A stretch of DNA of 64,000 nt from Rheum nobile. Lineage: Eukaryota; Streptophyta; Magnoliopsida; Caryophyllales; Polygonaceae. Position numbers and translations under genes: made by a program. Under the pieces are notes generated by a model that saw nothing but the letters and a program-made list of their open reading frames with translations, searched no databases and had not been told where the DNA came from. Positions 31,801 through 42,535 of the stretch are shown here, piece by piece. How positions within the stretch are numbered: position 1 is the first letter of the stretch; every line of letters begins with the position of its first letter. The stretch lies in assembly GCA_027886185.1 (NCBI GenBank), contig WOAB01000041.1:3410001-3474000 (forward strand). Direction: 5' to 3'.

Positions 31801-34800
31801 TGTGATATGTTGAACTGATTTGATGTGATTTGTGATATGTGGAACTGCTTGTGATGTGTTTGTGTGAATTGTATGCCATGAGCCTTTGCTTAGTCTATTC
31901 ATTAGACTAACGCTTGTATTTTATTTATCTGTAACGTCATGGGGGTGTCGTCCGTCCGTTTCGGCACATGCAGATATGTTGCTGTTCAGTGAAGGCTAGA
32001 ACGACTATGAAGATGAACGGTGTTTTGTTTTCGACAACTTGTCTTGTCGCTTTGTGTTTAAAACGATTTCCGCTGTGCTATTTTGTATTTTGTTTATAAG
32101 TCTTCCGTTGTAAATTCTGATTTTTGTATTGATGATGTATTTGGGTCGTTTTAGGAATCGTGTAATTCCGCGACCATGTGGTTTAATAAAAGTTATGATT
32201 TTAGTATCGTAACTGTGTTTTAAGTCAGTTATGACGTCGGAAAAGCCTGGGGTGACTTCGGGGTTTACGTCCGGGGTCATCGGCAGTAGCGCTTCCAAAT
32301 GGGGTTAAATTTGGGGGTGTTACAGAAATGGTATCAGAGCTAAAATGTTTTCGAAGAGCTCTGAATTTTTCAAATAAAAAGCCGTTCATAGTCGTGCCTT
32401 CTACAGTCTGATACGGAAGTTTGCTTCTGTGTCTAGAAAGACTAAGATTCTCTGTTTGTCACCCATAGTTGGGGGTGCATTCTGTTCTCTTCAGAAGGAC
32501 TCGGAAGAAGTCGAGATGGTTTCGCCATCTCCAGTTAGACTTGAGTTCTCAGTTTGCTTGTCGTGATTTGAGGTTATAGGACCTAGTTGTTCCCCTGGGA
32601 AGTGAAGACTGTACTCTCTGAGTCAGTAGTGTTAAGTGTCTGATAAGACCAAGGTTCCTGAGGTGGAACCGAGGGAAGACACTGAGGAAAATCGACTGAT
32701 CTCTCTAGTAGTAATCTAGAGGATAAAGTGATTAAGGATGTTGAGTTCAGGTGGTACCTTTGGTACGAGTTTTGTGCTCCAAGTTAGAAACCGAAGAGGT
32801 TACTTGGGAGACTGAGACGGGTGTACTTAGATACTTTCCCTACTTGTTGTCGGCCTTGATTGATGCAAGTTTCGGGGTGGAAACTTAAAATAAGGGGGTA
32901 GTAATGTAACACCCCGTAATTTTTAAGGGTATTTTGAATTGTTTTAAATTTTTCTTATGCCCGAATTGCTAGACGGATTTAATTCAGTGAGTCTCGGACC
33001 TTCTGAAGAGGGATCTAAGCTCTGTAGAATTTTCCGAGCATTATATAATACAGTTGAGGTATTTTCGGGGTTAATATATCGTTAAAGTACGAATATATTT
33101 AACCCGGAGTTAAGAAATTTAATCCAAACTAAGTTTGGATAAGAATAAATGAAGTCGGCCAGAAACCGCGATTGACCGCGATGAACCGCGACCTGACGCG
33201 ATCGCGGTAATGCCTTTTGCTGAGCAGTGTCGTCTTCCTCGCGTGGCGGTTACTGTAGCTCTGTTTTTGGGATATTTTTGGGCAGGCCAAGTGGACAGCC
33301 AACTGGCCCTTCGCCTTTGTCCCCTTGTTCCCTTGGAGGTGGTCGGATTGGGCTATAAAAGGAGGTAAAACCCGGAGCCAAGAGCTCTCTTCTTCTTCCT
33401 TCTTCTTCCTCCTCTGTTTTCCTCTGTTTTCTCCATTAAAACCGAGCTTGTGAGCTTCGTGTGTGGGAGATTTCGAGTGTCTCTTGAGTTGAGAAGGTGC
33501 TCTTGAGTGTTGTGTGAAGCTTTGTGGTGTTGGGAGATCGAACCATAGACAAATCGAAGGCAAACAAATCGGTTTGGGTAAGAAAGTCTCCATTGTTGTC
33601 TCGCGAGCTAGCCACTGTCACAACACGAAAACCGCGACCGACCGCGACCTGCCGCGATCGCGGTATGTGTGTGTCCGAGTTGTGTGTTTTGTGGTTTGGC
33701 TTTGGGCTTTGCTCGTTTCCTTTGATTTCTTCTTGTATTCTTTTAGATTCATATATAAGTGTATTGAATCTAACTTAGGGTCTTGTTATGGGCCATTTCT
33801 TAGGGATTTAATATCCAAGATCTGCTCCAGTTTCAGACCCAGGAACTAGACGTTGCTCTGCTTGGTTCGAGCTTGTCGGATTTAAGGCAAGTGGTTTTTA
33901 ATTAATTTGAGATAATTAAAATCTGATATTATACTAGGTTGTATATTTTGCTAGAACCGACGCTAGTCTATTCTAGATTTGTGCAGGTGAAGGCCGTAAG
34001 GGTCTTTGATATGATTTATTGTGTGTGGCTTAGATTATTAAATCTAGGATGATAGTTGTTCAGGTTGAGCCGTGATGGTTCTCTGTGTGATGTGTTTGCG
34101 TGTTTAACTGTTAGTTAGCACGAGTATTCGTAGGAGCGCCTGGATCCGGTGTGTTCCATGGGCGTTTCTTTATAACTGTTAAGGGTAATTAAAAAACCCA
34201 ATGCGATAGTAGAAAGTTTGGACTCTGTGAGGTTCATTCTTTATAAGGGCAATCAAGACCCAATGCGATAGTGAAAGTTTGGACTCTGCGAGGTTCATTC
34301 TTTATAAGGGCAATTAAGACCCAATGCGATAGTGAAAGTTTGGACTCTGTGAGGTTCATTCTTTATAAGGGCAATCAAGACCCAATGCGATAGTGAAAGT
34401 TTGGACTCTGTGAGGTTCATTCTTTATAAGGGCAATTAAGACCCAATGCGATAGTTAGAGAATTGGATCCTGTAAGGTTCAGTTAAAAGTTTATAACGTG
34501 ATATGTGTGTGTGTGGTCATTTAATACAGATAAGTGCTTGTCGCACCTAATTAATGAACGTTGGCAAGTGGTTTTTAATTAATTTGAGATAATTGAAATT
34601 TGATATTATATTAGGTTGTATTTTTGCTAGAATCAACGCTAATATAAAAGATATACTGTAATCATGTGACTTGAGATTGTGATGTGATTTGTGATATGTG
34701 GAACTGATTTGATGTGATTTGTGATATGTGGAACTGCTTGTGATGTGTTTGTGTGAATTGTATGCCATGAGCCTTTGCTTAGTCTATTCATTAGACTAAC

Positions 34801-36054
34801 GCTTGTATTTTATTTATCTGTAACGTCATGGGGGTGTCGTCCGTCCGTTTCGACACATGCAGATATGTTGCTGTTCAGTGAAGGCTAGAACGACTATGAA
34901 GATGAACGGTGTTTTGTTTTCGACAACTTGTCTTGTCGCTTTGTGTTTAAAACGATTTCCGCTGTGCTATTTTGTATTTTGTTTATAAGTCTTCCGTTGT
35001 AAATTCTGATTTTTGTATTGATGATGTATTTGGGTCGTTTTAGGAATCGTGTAATTCCGCGACCATGTGGTTTAATAAAAGTTATGATTTTAGTATCGTA
35101 ACTGTGTTTTAAGTCAGTTATGACGTCGGAAAAGCCTGGGGTGACTTCGGGGTTTACGTTCGGGGTCATCGGCAGTAGCGCTTCCAAATGGGGTTAAATT
35201 TGGGGGTGTTACAGTTTGACTAATAGTTACTCATACACCATCACAAACTAAGTCATGCACCTAGAAATACTTACTCATGCACTCATATTCTCTGACTCAT
35301 GCACACAGATATATTCATTCATGCATCAAGAAACAAATTTACTTATGCACCAACGTTCATTAGCTTATGCGCCTATAAACATTGTCTCATGCACCAATCC
35401 ATTTTCAGTCATGCACCTATACAAATAGGCTCATGCATCTACACACTCTTAACTCTTGCATCTACACACATAGTTATTCATGCACCAACACACACTAAGT
35501 CATGCACATAGAAACACTTACTCATGCACTCATATTCTCTGACTCATGCACACAGATATATTCATGCATCTAGATTCAAATTTACTTATGCACAACGTAC
35601 ATTAGCTTATGCACCTACAAACACTTAGTCATGCACCAATTCATTTTCAGTCATGCACCTATATAAATAGGCTCATGAACTCTTGCATCTACACACATAG
35701 TTACTCATACACCATCACACACTAAGTCATGCACCTACAAACACTTACTCATGCACCAACACTCTTCAGTCATGCATCTACACACACACGTTAGAGCAAA
35801 AGCAGCGAGTCATGCACTTTTTAATGATCTATTATGCATAGAGTTATATCCAGTCACATATATAGAAGCAAGTTCAAATCAGAGTATATATTTAGTGAGA
35901 AATCTCTACATCTACCTTTGTGATTATGTATTTAGTGATAAATCTCTACATCTACCTTTGCATACTGTATAAAATGCATACCGAAATCGCGATGATTCAT
36001 CAACTGAACAACTGAAAATATACCTTGTGTTCCACTGGCAATCTTTGACCTCAT
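28833..36054 (-). CDS. ULP1-type cysteine protease gene of a Mutator-like element (internal exons partly missing)
   Basis: Visible exons are a first one 36054-36024 (MRSKIASGTQ, donor G|GTATAT) and three 3' exons 29936-29805, 29429-29298 and 29207-28833, all with GT...AG borders and phase 0 joins. The catalytic domain is recognisable: His in LNHGHYYLIAIN, Asp in FHIIDNS and Cys in VDCGVFLLRHMETY. ULP1 enzymes remove SUMO-like proteins, and a class of plant Mutator-like elements carries this domain. The Gln that normally lies six residues before the Cys is Gly (WRDGKNKVDC), so activity is doubtful. The protein ends in a basic RGRGKRNVSM tail. Exons between 35.2 and 36.0 kb were not found, and a 5.2-kb LTR element sits in the intron between 29936 and 36024. 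Confidence 0.6.
29485..29785. repeat. TCATGCAC motif array, segment 4 (intron of the ULP1-like gene)
   Basis: About 12 CATGCAC-type motifs are visible at 20-40-base spacing in the intron between two catalytic-domain exons (29805 and 29429). Confidence 0.85.
30266..30319. repeat. CCGCGA palindrome array upstream of the TATA box
   Basis: Units ACCGCGAT and GACCGCGAC end in the palindrome CCGCGATCGCGG. The right LTR lacks one 10-base unit here. A second array at 30741-30775 ends in the same palindrome. Confidence 0.8.
30461..30472 (+). promoter_or_regulatory. LTR core promoter, TATA box
   Basis: GGGCTATAAAAGGAGG is about 455 bases into the LTR and 224 bases before a donor-like TTTGG|GTAAGA. 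The right LTR has the same box at 33353. Confidence 0.75.
30854..32174 (+). other. Stem-loop region SL1-SL5 of the ORF-less element
   Basis: SL1 has TTAGATTCA/TGAATCTAA and a 13-nt loop. SL2 copy 1 has ACTAG/CTAGT plus GTTG/CGAC; SL2 copy 2 has TTATATTAG/CTAATATAA plus GTTG/CAAC. SL3 has CGCC+TGGA/TCCA+GGCG. SL4 has TAGTCTA/TAGACTA. SL5 has GTCG+GGAAT/ATTCC+CGAC. Positions are given with the LTR entry. The order is that of the gag-only element, except that SL2 copy 2 lies after SL3. Confidence 0.7.
31289..31580 (+). repeat. 61-bp tandem repeats in the LTR, four to five copies
   Basis: Units start with CTTTATAAGGGCAA at 31350, 31411, 31472 and 31533, and a diverged first copy precedes them. 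Each contains GGACTCTGYGAGGTTC, which can fold into a short hairpin. The same array is in the right LTR (from about 34178). Two diverged copies exist in the minus-strand element near 38340-38465 and 45425-45550. Confidence 0.85.
32329..32340 (+). other. Primer-binding site, initiator tRNA-Met
   Basis: TGGTATCAGAGC lies four bases inside the left LTR. Confidence 0.88.
32889..32904 (+). other. Polypurine tract of the ORF-less element
   Basis: AATAAGGGGGTAGTAA directly precedes the right LTR. The preceding 150 bases resemble 24811-24900 of the gag-only element. Confidence 0.75.
32905..35213 (+). repeat. 3' LTR of the ORF-less element
   Basis: It is nearly identical to 30006-32324. The 10-bp length difference is one CGGCCGCGAT unit of the first palindrome array. 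Confidence 0.95.
35219..35830. repeat. TCATGCAC motif array, segment 5 (intron 1 of the ULP1-like gene)
   Basis: About 25 motifs (CATGCAC, CATGCATC, TATGCACC) are spaced about 20-30 bases apart. A longer unit of about 240 bases (ACTCATGCACTCATATTCTC...) is present twice, starting near 35270 and 35515. Confidence 0.85.
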
Positions 36055-36395
36055 TTTGTTCTTCTTTGCTGTTGATTCTTCTTCTTTCTGTGTTTTAGGT
36101 TGTTGCCGAAATCGCGACGATTCTTCTTCTTTCTGTTGATTCGCTGGAAATCACCTTTTCTAGGGTTTCGAATCACTGGAAATCGCCTCGAAAATGCTTG
36201 AGTGATCCGTTGTAGGTGCAATGGAAGTTCGATTTGAGAAATTGAAAGAGAGAATCGAGAAGAGAGTGAACGGTTTGTGGTTTGATTTGAGTAACTGAAG
36301 GATAGAATCGAAAAGGAAGAGAGCGAACGGTTTTTTTGGAAACCTGGATATTGCACGCGCGGGCTAACCTCCTACACATAGCTTCTGGGCCTTCT

Positions 36396-36420
36396 GGACT
36401 CCATCCATAGGATGGAGTCC
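36396..36420. repeat. Perfect 25-nt hairpin near the Mutator-like locus end
   Basis: GGACTCCATCC and GGATGGAGTCC pair over 11 bp with a 3-nt loop (ATA). Confidence 0.8.
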
Positions 36421-36450
36421 ATCCTTATTCCTTCTCTAAGAGACCTTTCT

Positions 36451-37237
36451 CACCGGAATTTCACCCCATATCTCATGGGTTAACACGTAAAAAAGATAAG
36501 TAGAGCTTTAATGTAGTATATAGGTTTTCCTTATTATATTTAGATCGTATTCTTTAATAAAAAGGTGATGAAAATTTAATAAATATATTTGTTAATTCAA
36601 TTATCATATTCTTTAATACTTATTATGTGTTTTACCAATTAACCAAAGAGTGGGAGTACTAATTGTATTTGACTTTTGTCTTTATTCGTGTTTAATTATG
36701 GAAAAGGATAATATATAAGTTAGATGTTTTTGATTGACATGTTCAGTTTTGGAAATAGAATATTCGTATATATAAATATTATATTAAATTTTAGAAAAAA
36801 AATCTTTGTATATCATTCTTGTGATTAACATGTTTAGTTTAGAAAATAAGAGAATGTGATATATATTTATTATGTTGAATTTAAAAAAATGAAAAATTGA
36901 GAAAATGCCATGTGTATAAGGATTAAGGAGTGAGTGAGTTTAATAGAAGGATGCTATGTGGCATTGAGAGGTTTTAGTTTAGTTGATATATATTAGATTT
37001 ATGATTAAATTGAATTTTAAATCTTGAAAATAAAATAACAAAAATTAATTTTAATTTAGATATTGTGCCAATAAAAAATAATAACTTAAAAAATGCATGA
37101 ATTGATATGGTATACATCTGGAAGTTTTAACGTTGGCGTGTCTTTGATTTCCGAAAAATCAACGAAAAAAATGAGAGCTTGACACGTGACAAATTCAATA
37201 CCGTGATGCCATGTGGTAGCAGAAAATTTTGGTTCAT
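36451..37237. other. AT-rich spacer, nothing recognised
   Basis: There are no ORFs of interest. It is the flank of the minus-strand long-LTR element, whose duplication tttgg is at 37238-37242. Confidence 0.5.
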
Positions 37238-37242
37238 TTTGG

Positions 37243-39872
37243 TGTAACACCCCCAAATCTTAACCCATTTGGAAAGGTATTACCGCCAGTGACCTCAGTG
37301 TTCCTTACCGAGATCACCCAAGGCTTTACCGTTTTAAATACAATACATGGAATACAATTGATACATAATGATCAAAGTATTCAAATCAAAACATCAATCA
37401 AATGAAACATGAGTTACAGAATTACATCCCAATCCCGAATAGGACAAACACAGAGTTTAACAAAGTACAGCGGAAGTCTTTAAACAAGGTACATCGGAAG
37501 TCTTTTAAATATATTACAAACAAGGATCTTGACCACAATGGTCATCTCCCAAGGATCTCAACCTGATTAAAAGAAATTATTAAAACATCCAAAAACAACC
37601 GTCGTCTTCATAGTCAATCTAGTCTCCTCATATCTTCGCTCTATCTGATGTGCCGAATCGAACGGATGACACCAGCCCACATGCGGAGAACAATGTTCGT
37701 GGGTTAGTCTACTTGAATAGACTAGCAAGGGTAAAAATCAGAGTGGTTCGAGTGATCGTAACCGTTTACTATCATTGTCCCTCGAATAATAACCGAAGGG
37801 ACGATACATAACCCGGCACTTTCACGGAATAACAACAAGAGGTATGCACAAGAGAAGATTCTGGAAGACTTAATCTTCATAGAAAATCGACCCGAAAGAA
37901 GACTCCAAAGGAAATGAGTCTTTAAGGAAATATGACAAATCTGGAAAGTTTACAGAATCAAACAACAGCGATTAAAAGCTGACTGAGATGCTTCGGCTCA
38001 CAACCAACCTCACTGCTTATAGCAAATCTAGATTGGAAAGAGAACGTACTACATTAAAGTCTGGATCTTACAGAACCACATAACGATGATTTAAAAACGG
38101 ACTAAGATGTTTCGGTTCACGACCAACCTCATCGCTTACAGCGAATCCAGATTGGAAAGAGAATGTATTCTGATCAAACGTCAAGACGAGCTTTCCTAGC
38201 TACACTATTTACTTAGCTGCACTACTCGCCGAAGATTTATTAATTAAGTGCTCTCGGGCACCTTATCTTATTAAATTCCAAAACGATTAACACATTGTAA
38301 GCTTTTAATTATACATGCCCTGTTACACAGAACACATATCTAAGGAATGAACTTCTCAGAGTCCAAACCACCACTATCGCTGGGTCTTGCTCGCCCTTTA
38401 AAAGAATGAACCTCACAGAATTCAAACTTCAACTATCGTTGGGTCTTCATCGCCCTTACAGTTATAAAGGAACGTGCATGGAACTCTCAGGATCCAGGCG
38501 TTCTTACAAATACGCGTGCTAACTAACAGTTACAACACAACCACCGAACATGATAAATCCACATAAATGCCCGCAAGGCGATCACAGGTAATAGCGTCGT
38601 TCTAACAGATATACAACCTATTATATGATTTTCCAAAACAGTTTATAAAACCAATTCCAGACAAACACAGTAATCATTCCAAATTAATTACTCAGATAAA
38701 CAACTGATAATTAATGTAAATATGGAACGATGAGCAAGAGCGAACCGCCACTTGCCCGAATCCGCAGAGATTGAACGAAGTAACGACGGGATTCTGGGCT
38801 CGACACAGAGACGAATCTGCCAACTCCGGTACCTTCGGATCGACCCATAAAGAAACCCTAAGTTAGATCCGACAAACAACAATACATAAACTATGAAAGG
38901 ACGAAAGGAATCGACGGAAACGAAACCCGAACGAAGGCTACGGAAGCCAACACATCAACCCGGCCAACAACAACTTCACGTCGGGCGCCACAACAATCAC
39001 GGCGGGCGCCGCCTCCCATGCGGCGGGCGCCGCCCAACTACGGCGGGCGCCGCTCAACTGCGGCGGGCGCCGCTCCTTGGCCCTTCTTCACGGCGGCTGG
39101 TCACAACATCACGGCGGGCGCCGGGATCTTCACGGCGGGCACCGTCTCATGCCGGCGGTCGCCGTGTTCCTCATGGCGGGCGCCGTCTCATGCCGGCGGT
39201 CGCCGCCTTCGAGCCGGCGGTCATCGTGATCCTCGCGGCGGTCACCGTCGCGAACGAAAACAGAGATACAAGAGGAGAAAACTCACCCTCGACGATCGAT
39301 TTGGCTCGTCTTTCGCCTTGCTTGGCTTCTAGGTGTCCGAGAGCCTCCAATGTTCCTCTTGGCCACCGGAAATGACACTAAACGAGCTCCGACGATCCAC
39401 TAGAGCCTTCCCGAGAGAGAGCGTTTTTGAGAGACGAGAGCTTGACAGTGCTTTCGCATTTTTCAGCCCCTTTCACTCTCACCCAATTCTCTCTATTTAT
39501 AGGCAAAATTAGGGTTGGAAGTGAGCTTGAGTAATAACCCTTGGTTAACCAACTTGTACTTTTGCCTCATGGATAATAGCTCTTGGACAATAACCTTTGG
39601 ATAAAGAATCTTGTACTATTGCCCATTAGATAACAACTCTTGGGCAATAAACTTGTACCAATCTTAACCCGCGTTAACAAAAGTCGTACACGAACGAGTA
39701 CGAACTTCCAAAACATCTCGACTGTATAATTCTTCACTGAAAAAAATATTATAGAGACAGAGCACATTATAGAATGTCTTAAGCTCTCAAAATTAAATCC
39801 GACGTACCAAACGGACGTTCGGGAAAAATCCATAATTCCCAAAATAGCCTTACAAAATTACGGGGTATCACA
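37243..39872 (-). repeat. 3' LTR of the minus-strand element
   Basis: Read on the minus strand it has a TATA box (CCTATAAATAG near 39491-39501), a donor-like AGG|GTGAGT (break between 39287 and 39286), a GC palindrome array (39250 down to 38980), SL2 (38589-38623), SL3 (38470-38503), SL4 (37705-37724) and a decayed SL5 (37426-37446). SL1 is missing. Confidence 0.95.
38980..39250. repeat. GC-rich palindrome array, long version
   Basis: About twelve CGGCG-GG-CGCCG units, spaced about 15-30 bases apart, are on the complement of the same motif used by the gag-only element. The right LTR array at 46066-46320 has an extra unit. Open frames through both arrays are by-products of this composition. 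Confidence 0.85.
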
Positions 39873-39879
39873 TCACCTC

Positions 39880-42190
39880 CCCCTTAAAAGAAGTTTCGAC
39901 CTCGAAACTTAGGTCGCCAATAACTTGGAAAGACGTCTGAGCATCTTTGCTTCGGTTTCCCAAGTAACTTCCTCTTTCCCAAACTTGGACCACAGAATCC
40001 GTACCAATAGTACGATCTTGTTGCACAGTCGCTTCACACGGCATTCGAGAATGCACACTGGCATCTCCTCTCAAGCATCATTGCCTGAATCTCGATGTCC
40101 TTAAAGCTTAGCACATGAGACTCATCTTGGCACGAATTTCCTTAGCAAGGATACGTGGAACACATTATGCACTGGGTGTGCCGATGGCGACAATGCCAAA
40201 CGGTACGTTAGAGATCTTACTCTATCCAGAATCTTGAATGGTCCCATGTAGCGAGGGTTAAGCTTCCCACGCTTACCAAACCTGAAAACATCCTTGGGTG
40301 GCGATACTGTGACAAGTACCTTGCCACCAACCTCGAACTCAACACTTTAATGCTTTTGTCGACTCTGAGCGGTCAACAACCTCTGTCTAATCATAGCGAT
40401 GTTCGAAGTTGTCCTTTCGACCAACTCTGGTCCAAGTAGAATCTTGTCGGTGTACTCAACCCAACAAATCTGAGATCTACATCTGTGACCATACAAAGCT
40501 TTGAACTGAGCCATCTTGACCGTAGCATGCCAGCTATTATCATACGTGAGCTCAATCAGACTTAGGTTGTCTTCCCAGCTAGTCGGATAATCGAGTATGT
40601 ATGCTTCTTAGCATATCCTCCATGGTCTAGATGGTCTTTTCAGACTGACCATCTGTCTGAGGATGAAACGCTGCTGAATCTCAATTTAGTTCCCATGGCC
40701 TTGTGAAGTTCTTGCTATAAACTTGACATGAATCGGCCATCTCGATCCGATACAATGGTCTTAGGAATGCCATGTAAACGAACAATCTTCTGGAGAAAAA
40801 CTTCTGCTGACCTCTGGGTCACCCAAGTAACCTCAGTTTCCAATGCAAGCACTATTGCTGCTAGTTCTAGGTCATGTGTTGGTTAGTTTGCTTCATAGGT
40901 TTTCAATTGTCTAGATGCGTATGCAATAACATTGCCCCTCTGTATCAAAGACACATCCCAACCCATTTCTCGAAGCATTACTATAGACCATATAACCATC
41001 ATTCCTTCCGACAACGCCAAAACTGGTGCATAAGTCAGACACTGTTTCAACTTCTTGAAAACTGGTCTTGCACTTGTCATCCCAGACAACTTCTTGTTGA
41101 CCTTGTGGAACAGACTGGTCATAGGTGCAGTGATCTTAGAAAAATCCTTCCATGAACCGTCTATAATGCTCAGCAAGCTCTGGGAAACTGCGCATCTCGC
41201 TCACACCCTGAGGCCGCTTCCAAACAACTACTGATTCACTCTTCTGGGGAATAACCATAACCTCATTCTTATTGATCACATGGCCTAAGAAAGCCACTTC
41301 TAGATCCAACAATCGCACTTAGCCCACTTTGCGTATAGCCGACTTGGTCTAAGGATCGATAAAGCAATCCGCAGATGTTCCCTGTGACCTTCCTTGCTCG
41401 GGAAAAATATCAAAATGCCATTGATGAAGACCACTATGAACTTATTCAAGTACTGGTCTAAAACATCGATGCACTAGGTTCAAGAAAACTGATGGAGCAT
41501 TCGTAGATCCAGATGGCATGACTACAATCTCGTAGTGATCATCTCTCGTCCGAACGCAATCCTCGGAATATCATCCTCATGAATCCTGAGCTGATAAAAA
41601 CCAGACCTCCGGTCGATCTTAGAGAAACATTTTGCTCCCTGTAGTTGATCCAGCAGATCATCACTCCTTGGCAACAGATACTTGCTCTTCATCGTGACTT
41701 TATTCAACTCTCGAAAGTCAAAACAAATTCGAAACGGTCCATCTTTCTTTTTGACAAATAAAACTAGGGCACTCCTACTCAAGGTGATGCACTCAGCTTT
41801 ATATAACTTTTGTCAAGAAGATCCTTGAGTTGTTTCTTCAACTCTTGCATCTCAACAAGAGCCATCCGGTACGGTGCCTCAGAGATCGGCGTGGTACTCG
41901 GCTCGAGATCAACGGCAAACTCCACAACACGATTCGGGGTATCCAAGAATATCTTCTGGAAAGACACCCGGAAATCCTCGAACCATAGGAATATCAAAAC
42001 TGAAGTCGATCACTGCCTTATGACGCTTCCGTCAATCCATACCGAGAATAATTATCGTATGGGACCATGGTTATTAAGGTCAAATCGCTTTGAATTTCTT
42101 ACCCTTGATGGTAATCGACAATCCGACAGACGATTGGTTCCCACTAAATGGTCACCATCTTGGACCAGCCCACTACATGGTTCACAAACG
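39880..42190 (-). pseudogene. Decayed Ty3/gypsy pol: RT, RNase H and integrase fragments
   Basis: The fragments in minus-strand order are: an RT entry region with ELKKQLKDLLDKSYI (about 41997-41779); RT palm pieces VKKKDGPFRICFDFRELNKV and FSKIDRRSGFYQLRI (41782-41522); a downstream piece HVINKNEVMV (41318-41136); RNase H with NVIAYASRQLKTYE (41176-40883); and integrase with VRLHGIPKTIVSDRDGRF (about 40800-40730). They lie in different frames with many stops. The YXDD box was not found intact. It is too broken to act. Confidence 0.8.
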
Positions 42191-42530
42191 ACTCACTAGT
42201 GGCTCCGAGCCCAGGCCCAGCCATTACCAGCGTCCACTGTTGCCATGAGCCGCTGTCCATACATCTCAACCCATCCTTGGTAGCTCCACCTAATTAATAG
42301 GCAGCCATCTCCTAAGGGGTTGTTGGTGAGTCTCGAACACGAGACCTTACCCCATACCAAGCAACGAAACATTAACTTGGTATAAATCAAAGGTTCATAT
42401 ATAAGAAGAGTTACAACAAAAGGTTCACAACCTCGTTGCACACACAACTTAACTTACAACCATCCAAAATGCAAGTCTGGGTAGCACCCACATCAACAAC
42501 ACATTAACAAAAGTAAAACGCAGATACAAA
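42190..42530 (-). other. Unexplained insert between gag and pol, possibly a tRNA-derived SINE
   Basis: This segment has no similarity to retroelement protein. The minus strand contains GTGTTCGAGACTC, close to a polymerase III B box, with a weak A-box candidate (TGGTATGGGGT) only about 10-15 bases upstream, which is too close. No target duplication was found. Confidence 0.25.
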
Positions 42531-42535
42531 GTACT

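Larger units (their letters stand above)
30006..32324 (+). repeat. 5' LTR of the ORF-less element
   Basis: It holds a GC palindrome array (30266-30319), TATA box (30464), donor-like site (30688/30689), second array (30741-30775), SL1 (30854-30884), SL2 copies (31044-31078 and 31717-31758), SL3 (31244-31279), 61-bp repeats, SL4 (31891-31909) and SL5 (32145-32174). Confidence 0.95.
30006..35213 (+). mobile_element. ORF-less long-LTR element (5208 bp), very young
   Basis: LTRs at 30006-32324 (2319 bp) and 32905-35213 (2309 bp) start TGTAACACCCC and end GGGTGTTACA. The target duplication is gtttg (30001-30005, 35214-35218). The interior is only 580 bases with the primer site, a leader resembling those of the other elements and a purine tract, and no gag or pol. 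By eye the LTRs differ by one 10-bp deletion and about 15 substitutions. It must have been copied with proteins supplied by a relative. It fits neither TRIM (LTRs too long) nor LARD (interior too short). Confidence 0.93.
18440..36450. mobile_element. Composite Mutator-like locus with convergent FAR1-like and ULP1-like gene remnants, split by two LTR elements
   Basis: A FAR1-like first exon lies at the left end reading right, and an ULP1-protease gene reads left from about 36054. Shared TCATGCAC arrays occupy the introns and spacer of both genes and nothing else in the window except arrays cut by the LTR insertions. Without the LTR elements at 19186-27980 and 30006-35213 the locus is about 4 kb. 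Convergent genes starting from opposite ends recall MuDR-type elements. End sequences share only a weak match (AGGAATGAGGATG near 18410-18430, AGGAATAAGGATG on the complement near 36430). No 9-bp duplication was found, so the exact borders are a guess. Confidence 0.45.

Noticed and set aside
18980..35830. CRISPR-like array for the TCATGCAC repeats
   Set aside because: The motif is too short and irregular, lies in plant introns and has no cas genes.
38893..39375. Arg/Gly/Pro-rich frames of 100-160 codons in the LTR arrays (also 45984-46452, 19420-19686, 25150-25542)
   Set aside because: They follow the GC palindrome clusters, appear in several frames and are not conserved between the two LTRs.
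42190..42530. Definite SINE call
   Set aside because: The B box is plausible but the A box is too close, and no target duplication or tail was found.
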